Positions 1 through 13,513 of a DNA stretch of 64,000 nucleotides are shown here, in pieces. Within the stretch, counting starts at the first letter, position 1. The number at the start of each line of letters is the position of its first letter. The stretch comes from Acanthopleura granulata (taxonomy: Eukaryota > Mollusca > Polyplacophora > Chitonida > Chitonidae). Made by a program: the position numbers and the translations under genes. The DNA lies in NCBI GenBank assembly GCA_016165875.1, contig JABBOT010000007.1:11983227-12047226 (forward strand). Direction: 5' to 3'. The notes beneath the pieces were generated by a model. It saw nothing but the letters and a program-made list of their open reading frames with translations, ran no database searches and was not told where the DNA came from.

Positions 1-126
1 AAGCGGATGGTCGTGGGTTTCCCCGGCGCTCTGCCCGGTTTCCTCCCACCATAATGTTGGCCGCCGTCGTATAAGTGAAATACTCTTGAGTACGGCGTGA
101 AACACCAATCAAATAAATAAATAAAC
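1..126 (+). mobile_element. SINE (main family), 3' part, cut by window edge
   Basis: The segment starts inside the SINE core (GCGGATGGTCGTGGGTTT), continues through the CCCGGTTTCCTCCCACC block and the GTATAAGTGAAATA block, and ends in the tail CAATCAAATAAATAAATAAA. The tRNA-like head would lie left of the window. The order of blocks matches the complete copy at 6768-7026, read on the opposite strand there. The family is non-autonomous and carries no protein; such elements are mobilised by a partner LINE. The tail fixes the orientation as plus. Confidence 0.85.
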
Positions 127-591
127 AGCACCGGGCATTTTTGAACAAATCATTAGAAATCCATGAAACAACAGCACTCAATCGCGTGAAAATCTCTGGA
201 TTCTTTTCTTTTTTGTCATTTACGCACACTCAACTTCACCAAGCACCTAAGTCTAGCCTCTCTAACTAATTTGTGGATTGGCTGCACCTTTCTCATTTCT
301 ATTTTGTCATTATCATTAATTTCTTTTCATCATGAATTATCAGGTATAAATATACATTAAAATGAAAATGTTCAATCTTCCAGGAAAATTCATCAAGGCA
401 TGGTCCATCAGCGTAGACACAATGGTTTGTTCCATTGTGAGTTATTGTGTGTATACATTAGTTTCATTTCTTCCTGGTTTCCCTATTTTCCTATATTCAA
501 CGCCACGTCGACGCGTGATACAAAACAGCTCACTTCACATGAGCTTGATCTCGAACTCAGGAACCGCCGTTACTTCTTTTTATGAAAGCAA
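127..591. other. AT-rich spacer, no supported gene
   Basis: Only short open frames occur here (up to 88 codons), overlapping one another and partly running into the tRNA-derived element that follows. No splice or promoter signal stands out. Confidence 0.5.
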
Positions 592-845
592 CCGCCTCTG
601 TGGGCTTGTGGTTAGAGCGTCTGCCTGAAGGTCTGGAGAGCCGGGATTAATCTGCGACCAGCTCATGCCAAAGACTTTAAAATGGTTCTTTATGGCGTTC
701 AGCACCGAGAGGTTTGACTGGTCGGCACGGAGTATAAAGTGATATGTATAAAGCGACTGACTGGGGTGTCATTTCTGGTGTCTTCGGCATGATGTCCCTT
801 TGGAGGCATGGACTCGCCCTTGCACAAGAAGACACAGTATACATG
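592..845 (+). mobile_element. tRNA-derived SINE, second family
   Basis: The head has a tRNA-like A box (TGTGGTTAGAGCGTC, about 607-621). A degenerate B-box region follows (GAGCCGGGATTAATCTGCG), where the canonical GGTTCGAATCC has decayed. The body continues with CCAGCTCATGCCAAAGACTT, a GACTGGTCGGC block and GGGGTGTCATTTCTGGTGTC. This order resembles a tRNA-derived SINE I recall from molluscan genomes. The 3' end is uncertain; GAAGACACAGTATACATG near 827-845 was taken as its limit. The decayed B box suggests an old copy. It is distinct from the main family: no CCGGGCAGAGCCCGG core and no AAAT tail. Confidence 0.6.
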
Positions 846-3800
846 TATATATACAAATATTGTTATGTATAACGTAAAACCGATGTATACATATTATATG
901 AAAGCAAATGTAGACGACATCCGTGTATGGCTGTGTTTTAAATCCCGACACTAATAGTTTAGAATGCTTTTATATGCTGCACATTACACAACCGGTACAG
1001 GTATGCCATTGGATATACTAATTGAACGGTTTGTGTGTAAAAGACTTTAAACAAGTACATTTATTTAATTTACTGAGCAAACACATGTTGCACGTGCACA
1101 TTCATACGGCCATTTTCTATGATATAGTCATAGTATATACACCAGAATTTATATGTTCATTCGACTAGTGTTATTTATTCATTGGTTAAGTTACATATTT
1201 CACTTCTGACGGTGGACAATACTGTGATGGGGAAAAAATGGGGTCTATAGTCCGGGGGAAACCCCTCGTATTTATAGATTAGAGAAACCGGGGTAAATCG
1301 CCGTACATCGTAACACATTCGGAACCTGATAAACCTTCTCACTGAAAGCAGCAACCGGGACGGAGAGAGGGGTATGCGAACCCCAGAACCTCCATGACCA
1401 GGGGCTGATCGACTGCGCATGGCTAAAAAAATGCCTCAGACGAAGTAGCCAGGGTAGATCAAAGTGCATACTCAAAACAGACAAACAAACAAGAATCACA
1501 TTTCTTCATCAAAGCGAAACAAGGACCTTTAACACAGGGTATTTCTCCATGATCTGTACTTTGAGATACACTCGGATTATAATGACTACACTACAAAGCA
1601 TTAATTACAACCAGTTTTATTTCTAGGACCGACGGCGTCTAAATTTGGTCTGGTGATTACGACGGGCTAAGTGAGCGATAAATATTTCGCCAGACTGCTC
1701 GGTGTGATGAGGGATGATCTGGAAAAAACGATAATACAAGCTCTCACATTCCCGGGACAGTCGTAAATAGCTCGGCAGCCAGTCTCCGACCAGTTTGTTC
1801 CTGGCGTCGACTTCGTATCATTGACCCAATTGCTGTGTTTGACGAGGAAATTTCCCAAGGTGCTCGTATGTGCTACAGTGAGTTTTGATTTAGAATAAAT
1901 CAACAACAAAAAAGACATTACGGTTGTCTAAAGTTTAAATGCTATTCACAATGACTGTTAATGTTTCAAATACAAATAGTTAAGTGCGGCGACTATATAC
2001 AAATGAGAAGTTTGATTTCCTCTAACTCTTGCCATGAATATATTGCTCTTAGGCTGCTACAACGATGTTGAATGTTGCAGTTCCCGGGTGGTGTCATATA
2101 CTGTAACAGATTCTTGCTTCTCTTTGTCCATTGTAATGAGTTGCCAATAACCATCTTGAACTCCTATACGTAACAAGGACTCACATATATTGCCCCATGG
2201 TCACTATATGGAGGAGACATTGCCGACGTGGCTTTACACCATAATCATTCATTCATGTTGTTTCAAAGTCAATGAATAAATGATTGGAGTTATTATTGGA
2301 TTTGCTGTCAGGCCGACCTTGCGACAAGAGGGATGGTTTCGATTTTGATACTGTGAATTATCTCTACTTGGATAGCAATATACTGAATGGTCCTGCTTGT
2401 GGCGTGCACATTTCTCACCCTGTAGCAAGTCCTGTGGGTTGATGATTTCAATCAACGTCACAAGTTATTACTGCAAAAACTACTGTGTCAAGGATATTCC
2501 ACCAAACGCCTTCACTCTTGAATTTTCTTAAATTTTGCTATGAGTGCACCAGTCTCATTGATAAATATGAACGGAGTGTTGAGAATCTCAGGGACTCTGG
2601 TTAATAACTGTGTCTAATTCCGTTTAACTCGAGACCAGGGGCCATCGCGGTCAGTGTGATATCCACGTTGGATATATCGACAGTTGCAATCAAAGCGCAA
2701 CTGAGACACATAGTTAAATATCCACATCATATACACTAAAATGGTACAAGATTTGTATACTGATTTTATTCAGATGCCTAGAACATTCATTCCGTCTATA
2801 TCTGTGTCGTTATCCACGCCTATATACACGCCTGTCGATCTTAAAATCCTTATTGGCATATCTACATATTTTCGGTAGAATTCTGCATCGCTCATTTCCT
2901 CCACAGCATAACTTTGCAAAGCCGTTTAAGTCTTGTTTGCTAGTTTGTCAACATGTCCAGAAGTTTCTGTTATCTTTGTTCATGAATCAATTCTTCGAAT
3001 CGATGGAAGCATTCTTGTATATAATGTACTAAATGGACGCTGTTGTATATATACGTACAATACCAAACGCATGCATGTTCTTCTTGCCTCATTTCGTTTA
3101 CAGTGTCTACACATGGCATGCGCGGATATCAGACCTATAGCCATACTACCCGTTGAAAATGGTTCGTATTCAGGGTTCGAAATAATCGAATCTACGATAT
3201 CCCCAGACATGTGTGCATTTAATATTTAACACAGATCTTTATAGTATTCGAGCTCAAACCTGCACAGATACAATACTGGTATAAGCTTGCGTATGACTAA
3301 TATAAATAGTCCGCGTACTGAGAAAACCTTTCATTGGAAAGTGTTTTTTAGACGACGAATGTATTGGAAGACGAACCGAGATGCTTTCTCTTGTTCCGTA
3401 TAGGCTTCGCTTTCCCTGTTCTCAGTGAGAGGCAGATAGAAGCCTTACCTGGCCGGCTATACAGCCTATGCACGGCAGTGTCTCTATGTCTTGGCTCTTT
3501 GAAAGAAACCTCCTGACGTCGTCAAACAGCAAGTCACTGGGCGAGAGAAGCATGCTCAGGCTGCCATTGTCTGACAAGGACATGGTCGGTAATTAAGACA
3601 GAGAAAATCGGTGTTTGGAACAAAAGCCGAGACAAAGAGAGAGGCTGTTGATATTCAAAACACAGGTTATAAGGATGCAGCCAGGTTACAAAAGACTAGA
3701 GATATTGTTTAACTCTGACAGTTTCCAAGTAAGTAAGAAAATTCCCTGTTCTGTGGCTTTAAATGTTCCAGGACTTTGCATATATAAGTGTCTTTATTGA

Positions 3801-6755
3801 CATTTATGGTGAAACAAAAGGGCGAAAGCACGACTATTTGTGATGCAGATAAATTTATCATGCGCCGATAAACAGGATATACACCAGCTCCACTCTCGTC
3901 AGTTTGTCGCATGAAAAAAAATTAGATGATGAACACACTTTTATTTCAGCCTCCTTGTTTATAGTAGCGTTCTTACAATAATACTGCTGACCCGAAGAGT
4001 TTCGTCTCTTCATTAAACCATAATACGACGCAAACTATAGACGTTTGATAGAATCAGAATGAAAGCACAAGAAAACAAAATGCAAAATATGGATTCTTTT
4101 TGGATATTCAGTGTTAAGAATTTGTCTGTTAACAAGTCTTTGTAAGAATGAATATGTAAAGTCTTCAGTGAACTGGACCACCAATCGATGAAGGCCTTCT
4201 TGAACCTTGCATGAAAACTTACCACACTGGCCTCATACATAGGCCATACTATTGTATACATGACTCTTTCTAGTCACTCGGAAATGGCTGTTAGTTTTGT
4301 AGATGCGTCGGTTAGTGCTACGGAAATAAACGAACAAATAAACACGGGCTGGAATTTTCGGGGTGCTTTATCGGGAAATGGTCATCCTGGCTTCTTTCGA
4401 TGGGAATCCCGAAGTCGACTGCCGGTGAATAAATTCAGCTGGGTTGGTAATGTGGACATTAGAAAAGAAACTCTATGCGAGACACTTACTGTTGTTTTTT
4501 CACCAGGATACAGTCTGTCCAGAAGAAGGAAACGACGTGGGCATTGTTAGTTCTAAAAATTGCATTGCTACGAGGTCGGGATAAAAGTTGTGGAGAGTAT
4601 GCGGGTTAGACGCGGCTATCGGGAAGGTGATACGGAGTGACTGTAGGCGGAATGAAGCTGAAAAGAAATGTGGAATGGGAGTGAGGGGTTGTTAGGGGGG
4701 AATGGAGGGCCGGTCTGGAGAGTAGTTGAACCGAGAGGAAAGGTTCGGGAGCCAAGAGGAAAACAGATAACTGCTGCGTAATATCTGCTTATTAAGTAGC
4801 TCTGAATTTCTTGGTGTACATTTACTGTAAGGTTATTGTTCAGTGCCTGTAGCACATTTGCCGCAGTTAACCGCTCTCTCGCTGAGATAACTGCCGACAT
4901 ACAAGATAGCCACGTGTAAATCCAATCCATCAGCCAAGAGGCTGCATACAAGACCCAATTAAATTAGAGGCCGCTAGATCAAACGACACATCTGAGGAAT
5001 TCGCTCCGGAAAATACGCCTTGTTTGAGCGCCATGATGGTTCTTTAAATGATGGTTTTGACGATGATTAATTGTTCACCTCGGGTAAGAAAAAAAGTATC
5101 ATCTATTTCCTAAAGAAAACATGAAGTGAGCTGAGAGAAACCGGGTTAACATATACTTGGTACATTTCATTATACGTAACCGGAAGTTCTTTACGTGCAC
5201 TGACTATTGACTGCAGACGCTAATTGTCGTTGACCTCAAGCCATATATATACCCACACATCTGATGTACAAGACTACAGTTACATCGCAGGTGTTTCATC
5301 GCTGATAACTGGCACTCAAACGATCGGTGCTATTCCAGAGCCATACATATCCGTAACCTCTATCTAAGTTAAAGCGCATGTTAACTGCATTTTTGTCGTC
5401 GTTCTGAATGTATAGGCACTTAACGCACAAATAGTTCCCCACGAAACAACGTACATTATCTGTTTCCAGACACATGGCCAATGCTTAGTACATCTTCTAG
5501 GTGTCAGGTGACGGTGATGTAAATATTTCTAAATGCAGGGCTTGATGCCAAATGAGATCTTTAATCTCCCAGCTCAAAGAGAAGCAGAATCATTTTATAT
5601 TCGATTTTACTCAGAGATTCTGAACACTTAGAACAATTTAGATGTGATAGCCTTTGGTTCCGAACACCTCAAATAAAGCCACGGCTTCCCTAAGCTTATT
5701 TATGGCTGGATAGAGTGTCTAATATTAAACAAACTGACAACTTCTTTTCTTTGAAGACGTGCAATGGCGCTACTCCATCTCCAACCATTTTCAAGGGGAT
5801 TGTAAATTATACGCATATCTAGATATGAAGTTTACTTAATGTTTATATCATGAACTTGTATAAAATTTCGAGTGTGAGACATGAAGAATTTTCCAGTCGG
5901 CATTACTTGTGTAATCCTGTCCTGAGAGATGGGAGTTGCCGTTAAATAACTGATAAACAATAAGATACCACACCCGGGATATTATCATCAAGCCTAAGCG
6001 GGGTGAAATGGTAAGCCCACGTGACCAGTGACACGGAAACAACCGACGTCTTTAAAGATTAGGGCCATCGCTTACACTTGGTCATAGCCTGACATACTTC
6101 AGCTGCGGTAACCACGCACGCGGTACGAGATAAAACAGTCCGTGTCTTTGAGAGGAGACTCTGCGCGGTTTTACCGGGTGGCAAATCCCAACCGCTGTTT
6201 CGTATCACGTCAAAGAATGTGAAATGTGAGCATGTAATTGTCAGCGGTAGGTCTTAGTTATCAGATGGTCTTCTCCGCCGTAACGCCGTCAGTGGGCCGC
6301 CTTTTAGAACTATACCACCATTCACACGCCAGAATACTAATGACGTTTAATGTCATATCTGAAAGCAAGTATTGAAGGAGACAAAGCAGACGCTTGATAA
6401 CGATATTCTTGCATTGCATGGATCTTCCACACCCCTTATCCCGCTATCCCATTCACGTGACAACGTTACTTTCCATTCCATATACGATGAAAGCAATTAT
6501 GGCGTCGTGACGTCACAAAAAGATTGAACATTTTTAACCAATATGTGGGACATTCGTTTGAAGTGCATGTCAATATTGTTTATGATTGGTCAAAAGGCAT
6601 GTTCTTGATTGACGGACTGGAGTGGTCCGTTGGAAAATCGAGAAAAAATGGCCAACGTACTGTCACAGTCTTGGATTAAAGGTTTACCCCACACGAAGAA
6701 GAACGCCATTGCCAACAACAACAACATCAACAATTTTGCTCTCTCATTGAGAGGA
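846..6755. other. Spacer without supported gene
   Basis: About 5.9 kb of mostly AT-rich DNA. Open frames are at most 111 codons and lie on both strands without shared frame or convincing splice junctions. No repeat unit, RNA gene or transposon protein was recognised. Confidence 0.45.
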
Positions 6756-6767
6756 TGCAGGATGCAA
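6756..6767. repeat. Target-site duplication, left copy
   Basis: The 12-mer TGCAGGATGCAA lies immediately left of the SINE tail and is repeated exactly at 7027-7038. A perfect direct repeat hugging both ends of the element is the expected footprint of target-primed reverse transcription. Confidence 0.9.
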
Positions 6768-7026
6768 TTTATTTGATTGTTGTCTTACGCCGTACTCAAG
6801 AATATTTCACTTATCAGACGGCGACCAGCATTATGGTGGGAGGAAACCGGGCAGAGCCCGGAGGAAACCCACGACCATCCGCAGGTTGCTGGCAGACCTT
6901 CCCACGTACGGCCTGAGAGGAAGCCAGCATGAGCTGGACTTGAACTCACAGCGACCGCATTTGTGGGAGGCTTCGGATCATTAGTGCTGCGATAACGCGC
7001 TAACCGATTGAGCCACGGAGGCCCCC
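6768..7026 (-). mobile_element. Complete SINE (main family), reference copy
   Basis: Read on the minus strand, the element opens with GGGGGGCCTCCGTGGCTCAA. It has a pol III A box (TGGCTCAATCGG, plus coordinates 7004-7015) and B box (GAGTTCAAGTCC, 6936-6947), so the head is tRNA-derived. The body contains the 15-base palindrome CCGGGCTCTGCCCGG (6847-6861) and a GTGAAATATTCTTGAGTACG block, and ends in a short ATCAAATAAA tail. It encodes no protein. The 259-bp insertion is bounded by perfect 12-bp direct repeats, so both ends are known. Near-intact boxes and identical duplications suggest a fairly recent insertion. Family name is uncertain; a MetaSINE-type element is possible from memory. Confidence 0.92.
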
Positions 7027-7038
7027 TGCAGGATGCAA
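7027..7038. repeat. Target-site duplication, right copy
   Basis: Exact second copy of TGCAGGATGCAA, next to the 5' head of the minus-strand SINE. See 6756-6767. Confidence 0.9.
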
Positions 7039-9102
7039 AGGTGCGTCATAAATATGTACTTTCTGGGGAGATATGCCTAAAGCAGACAGACCTTAAAGGT
7101 AAGTTGTAACAATCCTGGGAGGTCCTAGTTTGACAACACAGTGGAAACTCATTAGATGCTGTTGTCCGGGTAGCATCATTTAAATACCCCGATGTACAAA
7201 ACCTCTATTAGAAAACTTGTCCACAACCAAATCGACACAAAATGCATACAATAAAGCTGCGCTGTGTAATGCTTTAGTAGCATTCATACCTTGTTTAAAG
7301 AAAGATAGGAGGAAAAGCCAAGACGTGTTAGCTGACTAGTCTCGTGGGCTAAACAGAAAATCTCTAGGCAAACATTGTGTGCTGGATAAAGCCGTTTTAT
7401 TCGCTGATACACGGCAGCCGCATTGAAGTCCTCCTTGTGTTGGTGGAGGATCGGGTTACAGAGTGGCGAGCTGCAGTCCACGTGGAACAACAAGCCGTCT
7501 TGTAGAACGTAAAATACGGACGGCGAATTGACTTTTAAATGCTCCGAGGCAAGCGTTAACCCTCCCCTGTTGTTTCGCCTGGGTTTTTGAGGTGAAGAGA
7601 ACGTTCGTCCCAAGCCACTCTACCCTCCAATAAGAGAGGAAACACCGCGTGAAAATGCCAGGAAAACAAGGCGTCTATACGGTAGAAGTCTCCAGCTGGC
7701 GGCGGTAAGCTCTCCTGAAGCAACCATCACCTGGTCCAGCTCACCGTCTGACAGACTTAATGTTTGCAAAGGACGTGTTTGTATCCAATTTCTTCGCCGC
7801 TGTTTATTTGTCCCAATGGGGTTTCCTTGATAATGCAATACCATACTAGAAACAACCCGTTGTTGGTGAACCGTCGATGCCAGATTAAGTCGTCTACATA
7901 GGTATCAGCACTTGTTTGTCGTCGTTATCTACTTATGACGAAATGCTGTTTTTTGGTGGTACGAGCTCAGTCAGTGTCAATGAGCTTAATGTTATCTTGG
8001 TGTTATGTTTACACCAGTGTTAACCATGAGACCACCCACATGTCTTGTTGAAGAGAGAAGCAAAATAAACAAAAACTTTTTTTCTTGGAAGAAAGTAAAT
8101 AATTGCACATTGTTGAACCATTATGACTTCCCACTAATTTTACCCCTTATAGGATATGGACATCAATTGCAACGGAATCGCTACAATGCGGGGACAATTA
8201 AAGTCTCCTAAATGACACCATGTACTAGTGTCATATTGTCAGAAGAATTGTGTATTTTTTGAAGATTTCTATCTCGAAAAGAACAGTTTCAAGGTATTGA
8301 GCTTTAAAAGTTTTAAATTTGTTTTGAGTTCTTTGCTTTTTTTTCTCTGTCTTCAGTTACACAAGAAATATTCGAGGATCATTCAGAATACGCTGTCATT
8401 AAGAGAAAATCTTCTTATCTCAGTGCAAATAGTATCTCTGTGTACAAACTTTTCAAAGGGTCAATAGTCGGTACGTGAGTTTGAAATATTTAACTACAGT
8501 GTATCTCATCTCTTGTAGTGACATTTTTATAAATGAGTGACGTACAAAACACGTTAAGTTTATTCTGTCATTAAATTTTTGTGTATAATGGAAATATGAT
8601 TTTGAGGGCCATGTTTAATTGTTCGGCTAAGCAACCATGCAAGATACGGTGCTTTTCTCCATGGCTTTGACCATACTTACTTTTAACTGTAAAACTCCCC
8701 ATACATCCTGTTACAAGTGAAAAAAAATCCGATACTTGCAGTGCATCTGGAAATACTAATTAAACAAATAAGAACCAATAGTAAACTATTACCTGTATAA
8801 GACAAACACTACAAAGGCTTCGATTAGAGCTATTTACGCCTTTTCCACCAAATATTTAAAAAAATGCATAATACCATAATCAACGTTATCGACCTTAAAG
8901 CTGAAGATCAGACAGGATTATAGCAGTATCAATCATTTACAATTAGGAAATATATATACTGCCTTTCCGATTATACACAGGTGCTTTGCGAGTTCTCCTA
9001 CCCGCCGATTGTTTGTGGGCATTATCTGATAGCCCTTGTCAGTAAACTTTACATCTGTATAGGTTTTTTCATCTCCAGAAGTGTGATGCTCTTGGTTGGC
9101 TT
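7039..9102. other. Spacer; one low-stop minus frame, no supported gene
   Basis: On the minus strand one frame runs from about 7904 to 7284 (about 207 codons) with a single TAG at 7620-7622. By a rough estimate about one such run is expected by chance in 64 kb, and I recognise no protein family in it. The rest is AT-rich with nothing notable. Confidence 0.4.
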
Positions 9103-9181
9103 ATATTTACTTATTTCGATTGTATTTTACGCTGTACTCAAGAATATTTCACTTATACAACGGCGGACAGCATTATGGTGA
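9103..9181 (-). mobile_element. SINE (main family), 3'-end fragment
   Basis: The block TTTTACGCTGTACTCAAGAA followed by TATTTCACTTATACAACGGC matches the 3' part of the complete copy on the minus strand. Similarity stops abruptly after CAGCATTATGGTG, so the head and core are missing. This fits 5' truncation, common for reverse-transcribed elements, or later deletion. Confidence 0.75.
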
Positions 9182-12100
9182 TGCTGGCTCACATAAATGG
9201 TCAAAGAGATGACTCACGGCGACCATGAGCTTGGTCAATGATCAGTTTCATCATCTGTTCGAATCTATGTTCTTCGACCAGGAAGTCGAAAATGCTTTGT
9301 AGTAAATGCTTTACATTATATTGTACGGGAGCTTCATTGTAGGGGACGATACATTGCAGAAGATGATTCAGTTGGGAACAGTTCACAACACTGCATGGCA
9401 TTTTGACAATCTTAACTTAAACATTTCAATCTCAATTGCCTTTATTCTCCTGCCTTTTTGCAGCTTTTACGCACGTTCTAGATGAATATGTTCTCGTCGT
9501 TTTGAAGCAACCGTCTTCTAGTGGAAATTCTGTGCATTGGAAACAAACTACATGACAACAAATTAACATAAAGAGGCAACGATGGGGATCCAAATCAAAC
9601 GTAGCAAGCCATTATATGTAGCTTGATGGATGAATCAAACATGTCGAAAAGCGAGTAGAACATGTCTCACACAGTGAAGAAAAAATGCGATTTTATACTA
9701 CTGTCCCAATCTTAAATGACATTAATTTAGTAGAAACCCTAAAATGTCCGACACGGTTCTTTTGTTACGCTTTCTCATTTGAATTTAATCTTTAATAAGG
9801 CGTTTATAAGCATTCTGGCCTGCGGTTATAGGCGTGCGTGACGGAAGTACAGGCCTTCCGTTGTAGTGAAATTAATTCAGCCAATCAGATGCGGCCTGTC
9901 ATGACCAATGGTTTTCAGGCTGATATTAATGAACGTTGCACATGGGCCGCCGTGATCACAGTTCGTGTCAAGCAGATTGTCCTACGCTGAACAGACACAT
10001 AATCCGTTTAATTTTCAGTGCTGAGAACTTACTCCCTTAATGACAGTCCTGACTACACGGGAGAATCATTCACCTAATCTGTAATAGGTGCAACTGATAG
10101 AATTACTGCTGGTGAAGTACTAAGCTAATGGCTAGGCTGGAGCGGTCTTGTCCCTGGCGGAACTCTGGTTCCCCACCCCTCGGGATACGACGGCCCATTA
10201 TCTCCGCTCATAATTCACCCCAACAATATGGATCAGTTAAGACTATCTTCATCACACGCTTCGTCCAGAGTCTGGGTATAGTATGGATATGGTGTAACCC
10301 CCCACGCGATCATAACCCTGGCATCTTCAAAAACAATTCTCGGACAATGGTTCCACACGGAATCCTAGTGATACGGAATTAGTACTTTGTGTATTCCGTG
10401 ACAGAGAGGAGAGCGGCAAGCAAATTGTTTCCAAAGCTCAGGGTTGCCTCTATTTAACCCCAATCCCCACGTTTACCATTAACCCTTTCCCGATGCCCAA
10501 AAGGCCCTGCACACTCAACTTTAGCTAGTCCACACAGCTAAAGTTATGAGATTAAGACTATTTCGACCATTGTATGTGTACTGCTTTCAAATGTTTCAAC
10601 TCGAAACCGTATACGGTGCATGTAATAATCGTTTGTGAATATTCTGCTGTTTTAGATTACATATTTAAATCACTGCAATTTAGACGACAGAATACATGTT
10701 TCACTTACACACAATAGCATTCAGTATTATGCCTGGATTGAACTTGATTTAAAGAGCCTCAAAATTGAAAAAAAAATGAAAAATCACTTTGTCTGACACT
10801 TGATAGACCTTCTGGTACATTGGTGAAAGAGATGCCTTAATGTACAAAACAGAGGTCAAGCTTATGTTAAGTACAGTTCTTTACGTGTACAGTGACGAAC
10901 GGGGTCAACGGCTATTGTAATACTGCGCGTAGAAGAACAATCTGTTCTCAAAATGGCAGAAAACAAAAGTTTTAATAGTTTGGCGTGTTAGATCTTGACT
11001 GCACCCAATATCCCACGTTGAAAAAACCGAAACGGGAAGAAATTTTAAAATCAGCTGCCATATAAGTTAAGTTTTTCTTACCCCCTAAGCGACGATGTTC
11101 CATCATGGACTGATAAAGCGGTGTGCCAGGCTAAATAAACCCACCTTCTTCATGACCCTCAGCAATATAGAGATGATACTTAGCTGTAAGCCGCTGCTTC
11201 CCCCCCCCCCTCCCTTCCCAAGATGACGACAACGGTATTAATCGTCCACCATTGTTTTATCGAGTGAGAGTAGAAATATTTCACCTTTTTTTTCAATATA
11301 CAAACTTCTGGTAAGATTGTCGAGAACGATTTTCTCCGTTGAATGGACAGTGTATAGTAATCGTAGGGAAACACGTACAGGCGTAATTAAATTACTTTCC
11401 ACCCACGCCCGTGTCAGAAGCAAAGTCATCCATCGAACCGTGAAGGAGGACAGCTGGTTGGCTTTAATGTATTGAACGTTGCATGTAAAATAGGCCGACT
11501 TACAGGCAAGATCAATTTGATTGCTCGCATGCTATCGCTATAAAATATCTGCGGCATGGGACAATCGTGAATTTCCAACCACGGCGTTCTTGAAAAGAGA
11601 TTTAAATTGAATTTTACTTTTTGAAATCCATTCATCTCCCATTAAACAAGAAATATAGCTGTTTTAGTTCAAGCACGCAAGTAATTGAGACCAGGCGGTT
11701 TTTTCTGAAAGTTTGAAACTTGAAGAATCTATTCCTAAAACTGTCGTGACCTACAAACAGGGTAATTAACAAAAATATAAAACAGGCCCTATTAAAAGAA
11801 ATCTATATTGAAAAAAACATTGTTGCCCTAATTTGTTTTTGTATATGGCATGCCTTATACACATTGCTTGTTTCTATTGGACTCGCCGTCAATGAGTTAA
11901 ATGTCCAGGTAATCACAGCCTCAATATATAGGCGATTTGATCAGCGGGATGTTACATAATCAAACATCAATGCATGGTTGATCTTCTTCGCAATTTCCCT
12001 TTTTTTCAGCGTGGACATAATATCGCGTAAATGTGTGTCAGTGGGAATTGATAGTACGTTATATGCGCTGTTTAAGGCTTGTCCCGAATCCCACTGGAGA

Positions 12101-13513
12101 ATATTTATCGGATGGTTATATCGCATTCCATTGTGTTACAGCCTGTCTGTGTAGCCGATTCCTGAGAGAGACTGCTCGCAGGCTGCCATTGACATTGGAG
12201 CTACGATAGCGTTCACTCTAAACAACCTAGCACCGTGTTTACAAGCATACCCAGCAGACAATGCCAAGATAAATGTAAAGTTTATTGCTTCTTTTTTACC
12301 CCTTCCTTCTCTGGTAGCAATTGATATCGAAAAAAAAAGAGAAGAAAAAAAAGGAAAACGTGGTCGGGGCGGCTTTTGTCCCTTACCATCTATCAGACAG
12401 TAAATTGTGACAGGTTCCACCAACCTCGAATATCAAACCGGCAGCATTTGTATATGGCACGTCAACACGAACAAAGCACAGTATTGACAGGCGATGACAA
12501 CGCCCCCTGTCATTGATTGTGCAGTAAATACCTACTACATACAAACGATCTATTCCACCTCAACGTCATGACGCACAGGCTCTTTCAGAAAGAGTTGTAC
12601 AAGGCATGGCCTTTCCTACAACGAATTCTGATGCAGTCAAATTCATCATGTCCTAATCGGCCAGGCTATGATGGAGTTGCGAGCAATGATTAATTGCAGC
12701 GTCTGGCATCCGACGAAGGCAAACAGAATATGCTTCGAGTAGCAACTTATAGCGCAGCCCTTGATTCTCACGTCATCGGCAAATACGCTGTACCCACAAC
12801 CTTGCCAATTGATCAAGGCATGGATTAACGGGTTCATTTAGAAACGAAATACAAACTCGGAAAAATATGTAGCTCATAGTTGAAAACGATTTACTAAATG
12901 AGGCGGTCTTTCTTTGAACACTTGGAACGAAAGAGTATTTTTTTCTGTTTTATTTTGATGTTGTAAGGCCCTATACCATTAGGTAATTTTATTACTTAAA
13001 GTCAGATATAGAAAAGAATGAAGGATAATCTTTATGAATCCACCAATAAACAATAAATGAATTACTCAACATTTTGATTCACCCAATCAGTCAATCAATC
13101 AGTCAATTAATCGTTATAAACACTCTTGGTTTGAAAACAATCACAGTTATCATTAAGCATAGCAATGACACGCTTGAGGTAGGCGAATGTTTTGAAATCT
13201 TTTTCAGCACACCAGTTCGCAGGCAATTTACTGCTGAGGAAGAGAACATCGCAAAGAAGATTGCTTAGTTTGATGGAATCAGATTGCAGCCAGTTTGTGT
13301 TATACTCTATATTTTGGTTCAGTTAGTTATTTTTTTATTAATTTTAGTATAATTTGCTTCTTACATATGCTGAATTTATGAGCTTCGCCAAATGATTTAT
13401 ACATTACATAAATAATCTTTATGAACAAAAATCGTTTCATTGCATCAGTGTCACATCATGTATTATGATGAATTTATCGAAGTGATATCCACCTTAATAG
13501 TGGTCCATGCTGA
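9182..13513. other. Spacer without supported gene
   Basis: AT-rich DNA with short scattered open frames (at most 95 codons). It contains a C run at 11200-11210, a small inverted repeat at 10514-10550 and A-rich patches near 12330. No RNA gene, promoter or mobile-element protein was recognised. Confidence 0.4.
10514..10550. repeat. Perfect 10-bp inverted repeat (hairpin)
   Basis: AACTTTAGCT (10517-10526) and its exact reverse complement AGCTAAAGTT (10536-10545) are separated by nine bases. CTC and GAG outside can extend the stem across a small bulge. It could be a transposon end remnant or chance; nothing nearby gives it a role. Confidence 0.5.

Noticed and set aside
7284..7904. Minus frame of about 207 codons with one stop, possible pseudogene
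   Set aside because: A run of this kind is expected about once by chance in a 64-kb window, and no protein family or splice site supports it.
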